Below are positions 8,177-14,280 of a stretch of 20,600 bases of DNA, in pieces; positions within the stretch are counted from its first letter, which is position 1, and each line of letters begins with the position of its first letter. Source of the DNA: CAYVKY01 sp964452115 (GTDB taxonomy: Bacteria > Bacteroidota > Ignavibacteria > Tepidaquicellales > Tepidaquicellaceae); assembly GCA_964452115.1 (NCBI GenBank), contig CAYVKY010000027.1, positions 1-20,600 of the forward strand. Reading direction: 5' to 3'. The notes under the pieces are model-generated. The model was given only the letters and a program-made list of their open reading frames with translations. It had not been told where the DNA came from and ran no database searches. The translations under genes were made by a program, and so were the position numbers.

Positions 8177-8200
8177 CTTCCCAAGCTCGAGCTTGGGAAG
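8177..8200. repeat. Perfect 24-bp palindrome (REP-like)
   Basis: The half-site CTTCCCAAGCTC at 8177-8188 is followed directly by its exact reverse complement at 8189-8200. The same theme (CTTCCCAA ... TTGGGAAG) recurs at 13312-13335, and AAGCTC ... GAGCTT recurs at 17525-17540. It sits between hutU and the nitroreductase. A perfect palindrome of this size with relatives in other gaps points to a dispersed intergenic repeat. Confidence 0.75.
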
Positions 8201-8208
8201 GAGGGGGT

Positions 8209-8245
8209 AACATTGATCATTTAACATTGATCATTGAACATTGAG
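8209..8245. repeat. 14-bp tandem repeat, about 2.6 copies
   Basis: AACATTGATCATTT (8209-8222) and AACATTGATCATTG (8223-8236) are followed by a partial AACATTGAG (8237-8245). Each full unit contains the self-complementary TGATCA. The array ends only bases from the nitroreductase stop codon (8250-8252). No role is evident. Confidence 0.75.
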
Positions 8246-8249
8246 TGAA

Positions 8250-8840
8250 TTACCATTTGTCCCAGTGTACATTTTCCTCTTTGTATTTGTCTTTTGGTTT
8301 GTCGGAGCCGTCCGGATGTCCGATGGGCATTACGTTCATCGGAATCACATTGTCGGGAATTCCGAGCACGGTTCTCAGTGATGACATCATATTTTCATCG
8401 GGATATGCGGCTGTCCATAATCCGCCCAAGCCGAGAGATTCAATCGCAAGGAGCATATTTTCGCCCGCAAGCGAACAGTCAATCACGGACATTTCCTTCG
8501 ATGATTTATCCGGCAGTGCACAGATAATAATTGCCGCACCTGCCTTTGCAAGCATTTTTTTTGAAGGAATTGCTTCAAGAAGTTTATCGAGAATCTGCCT
8601 GTCCGTAACGACAACGAATGACCACGGCTGCCTGTTCATCGCAGTCGGGGCGCACATCCCCGCCTCTACAATTTTCTGAAGGTCTTCTTTGCTTACCGCT
8701 TCTCCGGTGAAATTTCTCACGCTCTTGCGCGAGTGAATCGTATTTAAGGTTGGATTTCCGTAATCAACGGGTTTATCCTGCGCGCAGGCAAATCCCCCGA
8801 TAAATAAAATAACCGCTAATGTAAAAATTGCACTTTTCAT
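8250..8840 (-). CDS. Exported nitroreductase-family flavoprotein
   Basis: 196 residues from the ATG at 8840. The frame extends 14 codons upstream, but that would overlap the preceding gene, and MKSAIFTLAVILFIGGFACAQ is a textbook signal peptide with a likely cut near Ala20-Gln21. The Cys19 context is not a good lipobox. The mature part is nitroreductase-like: SRKSVRNF (37-44) for FMN phosphate, APTAMNRQPWSFVVV (64-78), AIESLGLGGLWTAA (132-145), and a C-terminal IPMNVMPIGHP (166-176). Family members reduce nitro groups, quinones or other substrates with NAD(P)H through FMN. The signal peptide is odd for an NAD(P)H enzyme, since the cofactor is scarce in the periplasm. It follows the RNase H gene by 19 bases and is probably co-transcribed. 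Confidence 0.85.
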   Translation of the reverse strand: MKSAIFTLAVILFIGGFACAQDKPVDYGNPTLNTIHSRKSVRNFTGEAVSKEDLQKIVEAGMCAPTAMNRQPWSFVVVTDRQILDKLLEAIPSKKMLAKAGAAIIICALPDKSSKEMSVIDCSLAGENMLLAIESLGLGGLWTAAYPDENMMSSLRTVLGIPDNVIPMNVMPIGHPDGSDKPKDKYKEENVHWDKW

Positions 8841-8859
8841 TTTATGTTTTTTATTTTTT

Positions 8860-9552
8860 TTAATAGAACATTGATGATGCAAGTTTATCTACTGCTTCAT
8901 TCCATTTCAAACCGGTATGACTTTTTACTTTTACCCATTTAATTTTTACTTTTGCTAATTTAACAAACTCCTGAAATTTTTTTGTAACTTCTTTGTTCGC
9001 TTTCCATCTGCCGGTTGCCCATGATTCTATTCCTGCCATATCGTAATATATCACGGCTTCGGATATATTATTTTCATCACAGTATTTAATTGCTTCAGTT
9101 GCCGCCTGAAGTTCTCCTGCCACCTGATACGTACCCTGTACATCTTCATTCCCCAAAAGTCCGACTAAATGTTTGATTACATCACCGTCTTTTCTGATTA
9201 TGGCTGCGTAAGAGGTTTTCCCGTCTTTGTACGAGCCGTCAACATCAATTTCGATACCGGAGTTTGTGTAAGTGATTGAATCGCCGTTCAAACCGGTGTA
9301 ATCCCAAATCTGCGTAATCACATCCCGTATAGAGGGTTTCAATTCATTCACCTGTAATGTATAAGTATTTTTAGTCGGTTTGAAATAAATAGTAATCTTT
9401 CCTAAATACTCACCCAATGCTGATATTCCGACTCTGACATTATAATTCCTGAATGCATCTCCGGGAAATTCCGTTTGGAACCCGGCTTCTTCAAGATACT
9501 TTATAAATTCATCTGCTTTTTTTCTTGTTTCCGATTCAAAAAGATATGCCAT
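8860..9552 (-). CDS. RNase HI-type protein with an unrecognised N-terminal domain
   Basis: 230 residues. The C-terminal half (about 98-230) is an RNase H fold with all expected residues: Asp105 in DVDGSY, Glu147 in AGELQAA, Asp171 in IYYD, and His212 and Asp222 in VKSHTGLKWNEAVDKLA. This is the D-E-D-D metal-binding set with the flexible-loop histidine, so it should cut RNA in RNA-DNA hybrids. The first 95 residues are not the viroplasmin-like domain often fused to RNase HI; they contain a helical start and an IYFKPTKNTYTLQV strand pair. They could be a nucleic-acid-binding domain, which is a guess. The gene is divergent from the lipoprotein gene at 9679, so the 126-bp gap should hold both promoters. 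Confidence 0.8.
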   Translation of the reverse strand: MAYLFESETRKKADEFIKYLEEAGFQTEFPGDAFRNYNVRVGISALGEYLGKITIYFKPTKNTYTLQVNELKPSIRDVITQIWDYTGLNGDSITYTNSGIEIDVDGSYKDGKTSYAAIIRKDGDVIKHLVGLLGNEDVQGTYQVAGELQAATEAIKYCDENNISEAVIYYDMAGIESWATGRWKANKEVTKKFQEFVKLAKVKIKWVKVKSHTGLKWNEAVDKLASSMFY

Positions 9553-9678
9553 AGTAAATTATTTTTTCCAATATTATAATATCCTCATTAAAAAAATATG
9601 TAACTTTTTTTCCTGTTATTTTTATTGAGGAACTATTTATTTTATAGTGAGTTTAAAAATTGAATAAAAAATACATTT

Positions 9679-10149
9679 ATGAAAAATATATTTTTGATTT
9701 TGATAATTCCCGTTTTACTAATCGTAATAAACGGATGCGAAAGAGATGACAGAATAGTTAATGTCCAAAATAACTATTATGATGTGACATTCAAAAATCT
9801 CGAAGACTATATGTACATCACATCAATTACAATCCGCGACGTAACTCACGGCACAGGTCAGTGGGGTCCGAATCAGCTCGATGATACTATCTGGGGCGGA
9901 CAAAGCTGGACAATTACGCTTCAGGAAGGCGTGTATGACTTTAAAATTCTGATGGAAGATTCGCTTTATTACTACACTGCAACCGAATCTAATGTTGTTG
10001 TTGATGCGGATTATACTATGAACGTATGCTATAACTGCAAAGATAATCTGATATTTGAAAAAGAGAAAAAGGCAGTTCCCGACAGCAGACCGGTAACGAA
10101 ACCTACCGCGATAAAAATCCTGCCAAAAAAAGTTTACAAAGGAACATAA
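9679..10149 (+). CDS. Small secreted lipoprotein of unknown function
   Basis: 156 residues. The N-terminus is a lipoprotein signal peptide ending in VINGC, so the mature protein would start at Cys20 with lipid attached. The mature part starts ERDDRIVNVQNNYYDV, followed by beta-rich sequence with Thr/Tyr/Trp (GQWGPNQLDDTIWGGQSW) and a CYNC pair near residues 117-120. The C-terminus is Lys/Pro-rich (RPVTKPTAIKILPKK), perhaps a flexible tail. No known domain is recognised. It stands alone: the RNase H gene is divergent, and the next plus-strand gene starts 215 bases later beyond a repeat. The composition matches the neighbouring core genes. Confidence 0.75.
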   Translation: MKNIFLILIIPVLLIVINGCERDDRIVNVQNNYYDVTFKNLEDYMYITSITIRDVTHGTGQWGPNQLDDTIWGGQSWTITLQEGVYDFKILMEDSLYYYTATESNVVVDADYTMNVCYNCKDNLIFEKEKKAVPDSRPVTKPTAIKILPKKVYKGT

Positions 10150-10170
10150 ATATTTTTATAATGCATGCCG

Positions 10171-10282
10171 ATTCTCCCCGGTTTGTGCAAATTTGCTACC
10201 AGACCCCTCGTGCCGCAGCTCCAGCGGCGGCACGCACTTGTTAATCCAAATATATTTTGCATTTGCACAACCTCTCCGGCAG
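10171..10282. repeat. REP-like palindrome framed by inverted arms
   Basis: The core is CGTGCCGC (10209-10216) pairing with GCGGCACG (10227-10234) around AGCTCCAGCG, which itself can pair GCT with AGC. The core matches a second copy at 17335-17360, including the CCCCTCG left flank and CTTGTTAA right flank. Outside it, TTGTGCAAAT at 10183-10192 is inverted exactly as ATTTGCACAA at 10261-10270. The stretch 10262-10279 also matches 17518-17535 at 17 of 18 bases. A small non-coding repeat element in the gap before the large BNR gene is the best reading. Confidence 0.65.
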
Positions 10283-10364
10283 CATCCGTTGACACTTTGA
10301 CATTTATTTACATTGATTGTGTTTTATTTGTATGATAAGTTTACTTTAACTTAATTTTTTCTTT

Positions 10365-12965
10365 ATGAAACACAGTACACTCCTCTTTCTGAAAATAAAT
10401 GTCCTGCTGGCGTTTGTAATTTCCTCTCTGATTTTATGCATAAACTTCCGCGATTTTGAAAGCGAAGAAAACGAAACCGGCGCACTCGAATCAATGCAAT
10501 GGATAAGCGAAGTGAGAGCATTCCCCGCACAGGATATTCCTCAGGATAAATTTTATAAAGCATTCGAATATTCCCGTCAGAATTTATCAAATAAATTTGC
10601 GGACAAAATGACTGCACCGTGGCAATGCATCGGACCGTATAATGAAGGCGGCAGAAGCCTTTGCCTTGCTGTAAATCCCGTTGATACATCGGTAATCTAC
10701 ATCGGCTCGTCATCGGGCGGAATATGGAAGTCAACAACCGGCGGCGTGGGTGCAAGCGCATGGACACTGATAAACACGGGCTACCCGTCACTCGCGGTGA
10801 GTTCAATTGTTATTGACTCGGTGAACCCGAATGTGATGTACATCGGCACGGGTGAAAACTACGGATATCAGTATTCGGTAAACGGACTCGACGTGAGGGT
10901 TACGCGCGGTATGTACGGAATCGGTATTCTGAAATCCACTGACGCAGGCAGCACGTGGACGAAATCTCTGGACTGGGCTTACAACAGCCGCACGGGTATC
11001 TGGAAAATATTAATAAATCCGCAGAACAATAACATTCTGTATGCAGCAACAAGCGAAGGCATATACAAGTCAACAAATGCAGGCGGCAGCTGGGCATCAG
11101 TGCTCGGATATAAAATGGTGATGGACATGCTGATAAATCCGGTCAATCCGTCAATACTTTATGCATCAATCGGAAACCTTACGAATAATTCCCCGACACC
11201 TCTTGCAGAAAGAGGCATATTTAAATCAACCGATGCAGGCGCAACTTGGACGAAACTTGCGGGCGGACTTCCGTCAACCTGGAGCGGCAAGGCAACACTC
11301 GATATGTTCAAAGGAAATCCCGATGTACTGGTTGCAAGCATCTGCAACGATGTTACAACTTATGTCGGATTTTACCGTTCAACAAATGCCGGCGTAAACT
11401 GGACTGTCGGCTCTACTTCAGTCCCCAGCGGCAATCAGGGATGGTATAATAACGGAGTGATAATCAAACCCAATGACCAGAATACAATTTTGGTCGGAAC
11501 ACTTGATGTAGAAAAGTCAACAAATTTCGGCTCATCATTTTCGACAAATTCAAGCTGGAGCGCATGGTACACGGGTGCAACTCCTCCGGGGCAGCCTGAA
11601 GGTCCGTCAAACTACGTCCACGCAGACGTTCATAATTTTACTGCAAATCCGAAAGACCCGAACAAAGTTTATATTCTTGCAGACGGCGGACTTTACCGCT
11701 CCAATACTTTCGGCGGTTCAAGCAGCTTTTATTCCTGCAACGGCGGATTTGTTTCGACGCAGTTTTATGCAACGCTCGGGAATTCATATCAGGATTCAAA
11801 CTACTGCATAGGCGGACTTCAGGACAACAGGTCTGCATTCTATACCGGAAGTCCAGCATGGTACAAAACATCCGGCGGTGACGGATTCTGTTCGGCTGTG
11901 AATTCAACTAACGACAACATAGTTTACACATCATACACCCAGGGTGACATCGAGCGGTCAGTTAACCGCGGCGTGTCATTCAGTTACACCGGTCCCTCTA
12001 CTACAGGCGATACAAATTATTTCTGCTTTGCAGCACCTTTTATCGTGTGCAAATCAAATCCGCAGATAGTATATCTCGGCTCTAAAGGAGTGTACAAAGC
12101 CGTTGACGGCGGTGCGGGCAGCTGGTCGGGACCGTATGACTCACAGATAACGACAAAAATTCTTTCGATGGCTGCGTCTTCATACGGCACGGATACATTA
12201 TATGTCGGCGCATTGCCCACAGGCGGGAGCGCAAAAATTTTCCGCTCGGTAAACGGAGGTGTGAACTTTACAAATATCACAGGCACAATTGTTCCGAATG
12301 CATATCCGACCGGAATGACGCTCAATCCTGCAAATGCGCAGCAAGTGTATGTAACATTCGGCGGTTTCGGAAATCCGCACGTGATTAAAAGTACAAACGG
12401 TGGAGCGAACTGGACTGACATTTCATCCAATCTGCCGGACGTGCCCCATCATACGATTATAACAGACCCGCTTTATCCGAATAATATTTATGTCGGCAAT
12501 GACCTCGGCGTTTATGCATCTACTGACAATGGAGCATCATGGGGCGAATTCAGAACAGGTATGCCGTATGCGCTGATTTTCGATTTATCAATTTCGTATC
12601 CTGCAAGGAACCTGCGTGCTGCAACGCACGGCAGCGGTGTATGGCAGGTGAAACTTTTGCAGAATCCCCTTGCAGTGCAGACTGAAGGCGGAAGCATTCC
12701 TGCTTCATACGGACTTGAGCAGAATTATCCTAATCCGTTCAATCCTGCAACAACAATAAAATTCCATTTGCCAAAATCGGATTTTGTATCATTAAAAGTT
12801 TATGATATTTCCGGAAAGCTCGTCAAAACATTAATGAGCGAAAATAAATCCGCAGGATATTATTACATAAATTTTGATGCGTCAATGCTGTCAAGCGGAA
12901 TTTATTTTTACACGCTGTCATCATCGTCATACACGCAGACCAAAAGAATGATAGTTGTTAAGTAA
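10365..12965 (+). CDS. T9SS-secreted BNR/Asp-box beta-propeller protein
   Basis: 866 residues. A signal peptide covers about residues 7-26 (LFLKINVLLAFVISSLILC). The body carries many BNR/Asp-box motifs of the form KST-(D/N)-x-G-xx-W: GILKSTDAGSTW (187-198), GIYKSTNAGGSW (232-243), GIFKSTDAGATW (284-295), FYRSTNAGVNW (336-346), IFRSVNGGVNF (625-635), VIKSTNGGANW (673-683) and VYASTDNGASW (716-726), as in sortilin/VPS10-type propellers. The C-terminus (about 782-866) is a type A T9SS sorting domain with NYPNPFNPATTIKF, LKVYDISGKLV, SSGIYFYTL and KRMIVVK. The protein should cross the outer membrane by T9SS and be surface-attached or released. No catalytic residues are recognised; adhesion or polymer binding are possible. 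A terminator follows closely. Confidence 0.88.
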   Translation: MKHSTLLFLKINVLLAFVISSLILCINFRDFESEENETGALESMQWISEVRAFPAQDIPQDKFYKAFEYSRQNLSNKFADKMTAPWQCIGPYNEGGRSLCLAVNPVDTSVIYIGSSSGGIWKSTTGGVGASAWTLINTGYPSLAVSSIVIDSVNPNVMYIGTGENYGYQYSVNGLDVRVTRGMYGIGILKSTDAGSTWTKSLDWAYNSRTGIWKILINPQNNNILYAATSEGIYKSTNAGGSWASVLGYKMVMDMLINPVNPSILYASIGNLTNNSPTPLAERGIFKSTDAGATWTKLAGGLPSTWSGKATLDMFKGNPDVLVASICNDVTTYVGFYRSTNAGVNWTVGSTSVPSGNQGWYNNGVIIKPNDQNTILVGTLDVEKSTNFGSSFSTNSSWSAWYTGATPPGQPEGPSNYVHADVHNFTANPKDPNKVYILADGGLYRSNTFGGSSSFYSCNGGFVSTQFYATLGNSYQDSNYCIGGLQDNRSAFYTGSPAWYKTSGGDGFCSAVNSTNDNIVYTSYTQGDIERSVNRGVSFSYTGPSTTGDTNYFCFAAPFIVCKSNPQIVYLGSKGVYKAVDGGAGSWSGPYDSQITTKILSMAASSYGTDTLYVGALPTGGSAKIFRSVNGGVNFTNITGTIVPNAYPTGMTLNPANAQQVYVTFGGFGNPHVIKSTNGGANWTDISSNLPDVPHHTIITDPLYPNNIYVGNDLGVYASTDNGASWGEFRTGMPYALIFDLSISYPARNLRAATHGSGVWQVKLLQNPLAVQTEGGSIPASYGLEQNYPNPFNPATTIKFHLPKSDFVSLKVYDISGKLVKTLMSENKSAGYYYINFDASMLSSGIYFYTLSSSSYTQTKRMIVVK

Positions 12966-12994
12966 AATTAAAATGAAATAATTTTTTTATTATG

Positions 12995-13021
12995 GGCAGG
13001 TCTTGTACCTGCCTTTTTTTT
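12995..13021 (+). terminator. Intrinsic terminator after the BNR protein gene
   Basis: GGCAGGT (12995-13001) pairs with ACCTGCC (13007-13013) around CTTGT, followed directly by eight T residues (13014-13021). It lies 29 bases after the stop codon. The stem shares the GGGCAG/CTGCCC theme of the palindrome at 5188, so it may have been built from a dispersed repeat. Confidence 0.88.
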
Positions 13022-13074
13022 ATCCCTTCCATTTTTCGTTGCCCGTGCAAAAACGCTAAATTATTAAACTTCAG

Positions 13075-13336
13075 CCCACGACTTTCAGTCGTGGGAAAGA
13101 ATGATGTTTTTATTTAAACCGTTTCAACGGTTTATAATCTTCTCATATAAATCAAATTATTCATCTTAATTATTAAAAATAAACGATAAATAAAAAATAT
13201 ATTCGCAATTAAATGAAACCGTTAAAACGGTTTCATTATAATGCTATAGCTTACCCACGACTTGAAGTCGTGGGCTGTAGTCATAGGAAATCATAATAAA
13301 TATTTTCCCTGCTTCCCAACCTCCGGCTTGGGAAGC
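13075..13336. repeat. Cluster of five hairpins, two pairs arranged as inverted copies
   Basis: Stems: CCCACGACT/AGTCGTGGG at 13075-13095 (3-nt loop); TAAACCGTT/AACGGTTTA at 13115-13134 (2-nt loop); AATGAAACCGTT/AACGGTTTCATT at 13212-13237 (2-nt loop); CCCACGACT/AGTCGTGGG at 13254-13274 (3-nt loop); GCTTCCCAA/TTGGGAAGC at 13311-13336. The first and fourth share flanks only when one is inverted (CAGCCCACGACT on opposite strands), and the second and third likewise share ACCGTT-AACGGT, so 13071-13280 is a roughly symmetric unit with an AT-rich centre. No ORF of substance lies in this 607-bp gene-free stretch (12966-13572), which also holds the N gap. Confidence 0.75.
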
Positions 13337-13365
13337 CCCAAACTATAGCAGGAACTTTATAACAA

Positions 13366-13420
13366 TAAAAAATATTTTAATCCATTAAATATATTAATGA
13401 ATTAAAAATTTACTAAAATG
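13366..13420. repeat. 55-bp copy flanking the N gap, left side
   Basis: These 55 bases are identical to 13521-13575 on the other side of the 100-N run. Both end with the TTTACTAAAATG leader and start codon of the cupredoxin gene. Exact identity of this length right up to the Ns is what two contigs overlapping by one assembly k-mer would give. Confidence 0.9.
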
Positions 13421-13520
13421 NNNNNNNNNNNNNNNNNNNNNNNNNNNNNNNNNNNNNNNNNNNNNNNNNNNNNNNNNNNNNNNNNNNNNNNNNNNNNNNN
13501 NNNNNNNNNNNNNNNNNNNN
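13421..13520. other. Assembly gap: 100 N
   Basis: A run of exactly 100 N, a conventional scaffolding placeholder and not a measured distance. The flanks are the same 55 bases on both sides, so the true sequence may simply be continuous with one copy of that stretch. Missing repeat sequence cannot be excluded. Confidence 0.95.
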
Positions 13521-13575
13521 TAAAAAATATTTTAATCCATTAAATATATTAATGAATTAAAAATTTACTAAAATG
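13521..13575. repeat. 55-bp copy flanking the N gap, right side
   Basis: Identical to 13366-13420. It contains the AT-rich leader and the ATG of the cupredoxin gene, so that gene's start is intact on the right-hand contig. Its promoter may be in the left-hand contig. Confidence 0.9.
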
Positions 13576-14208
13576 AAAAAAATAAAACTTTTATCCTTTA
13601 TAATTCCCGTTCTGACATTTGTAATTTTCCTTTCCGCATCTTATGCGGGAACAATTAATATCGGCGTGCAGAATTTTTCATTTGCGCCCGCAAGCAGAAA
13701 TGCCGTGGTCGGTGACACAATTGTGTGGACGTGGATAAGCGGCGTACACACAACTACATCTACGACAATTCCTGCAGGAGCTGCAAGCTGGGATTCGCCT
13801 ATTACGAGCGCACAAACGTCATTCAGTTACGTTGTAACAATGTCCGGTACTTACAATTACGAATGCACAATCCATGCTTCAATGGGTATGACCGGTGCTA
13901 TCAACGTTTCACTGACAGGAATAAAGGAACTGAATCAGATAATTAACGATTACAGGTTGAATCAGAATTACCCGAATCCGTTCAATCCTTCGACAAAAAT
14001 TTCATTCAGCATTCCGAAAGAAGGAAATGTCACCCTGAAGGTTTATGACATAAACGGCAAAGAAGTCGCCACATTAATCAACCAGAGGATGAACGCAGGA
14101 ACATTCGAAACAGATTTTAATGCGCAGAATGTTTCAAGCGGAATTTACTATTACCGCATAAAATCGGAAGATTTCACCGACACCAAAAAAATGGTAGTTA
14201 TGAAATAA
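13573..14208 (+). CDS. Secreted plastocyanin-like cupredoxin with a T9SS sorting domain
   Basis: 211 residues. The signal peptide is about 1-25 (ending SASYAG). Residues about 27-115 are a plastocyanin/azurin-like domain: VGDTIVWTW (46-54) leads to the first copper ligand His59 (SGVHTTTS), and the C-terminal loop NYECTIHASMGM gives Cys98, His101 and Met106. This is the type 1 copper set, with Cys-x2-His-x4-Met spacing as in plastocyanin. After a linker, 128-211 is a type A T9SS domain (NYPNPFNPSTKISF, LKVYDINGKEV, SSGIYYYRI, KKMVVMK). It should be exported to the cell surface and carry copper for electron transfer or copper handling. It lies 72 bases upstream of a TonB-dependent receptor and next to the N gap. 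Confidence 0.88.
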   Translation: MKKIKLLSFIIPVLTFVIFLSASYAGTINIGVQNFSFAPASRNAVVGDTIVWTWISGVHTTTSTTIPAGAASWDSPITSAQTSFSYVVTMSGTYNYECTIHASMGMTGAINVSLTGIKELNQIINDYRLNQNYPNPFNPSTKISFSIPKEGNVTLKVYDINGKEVATLINQRMNAGTFETDFNAQNVSSGIYYYRIKSEDFTDTKKMVVMK

Positions 14209-14280
14209 AAACAAAAATGAGATTTTTATTTAATTATTCATATATTATTTTACAGTAAATTTAAATTTTAAATTTTCTGT

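Noticed and set aside
8245..8679. 144-residue plus-strand frame over the nitroreductase
   Set aside because: Antisense shadow; the minus strand has a signal peptide and intact family motifs.
8841..8882. 14-codon extension of the nitroreductase
   Set aside because: It would overlap the RNase H gene's last codons and put charged residues before a complete signal peptide.
9553..9678. Specific promoter boxes in the divergent RNase H/lipoprotein gap
   Set aside because: The gap must hold promoters, but it is so AT-rich that Bacteroidota-type TAnnTTTG boxes cannot be picked out with confidence.
10150..10364. tRNA or riboswitch in the gap before the BNR gene
   Set aside because: No cloverleaf, CCA end or known aptamer motif; the structure is explained by the REP-like palindrome and its arms.
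12017..12430. 137-residue minus-strand frame inside the BNR gene
   Set aside because: Antisense shadow of a gene with clear repeats and a T9SS domain; no recognisable motif of its own.
13075..13336. CRISPR array or small RNA cluster
   Set aside because: The units are hairpins of different sequence and uneven spacing, without direct repeats and spacers; no promoter or terminator pattern supports an RNA gene.
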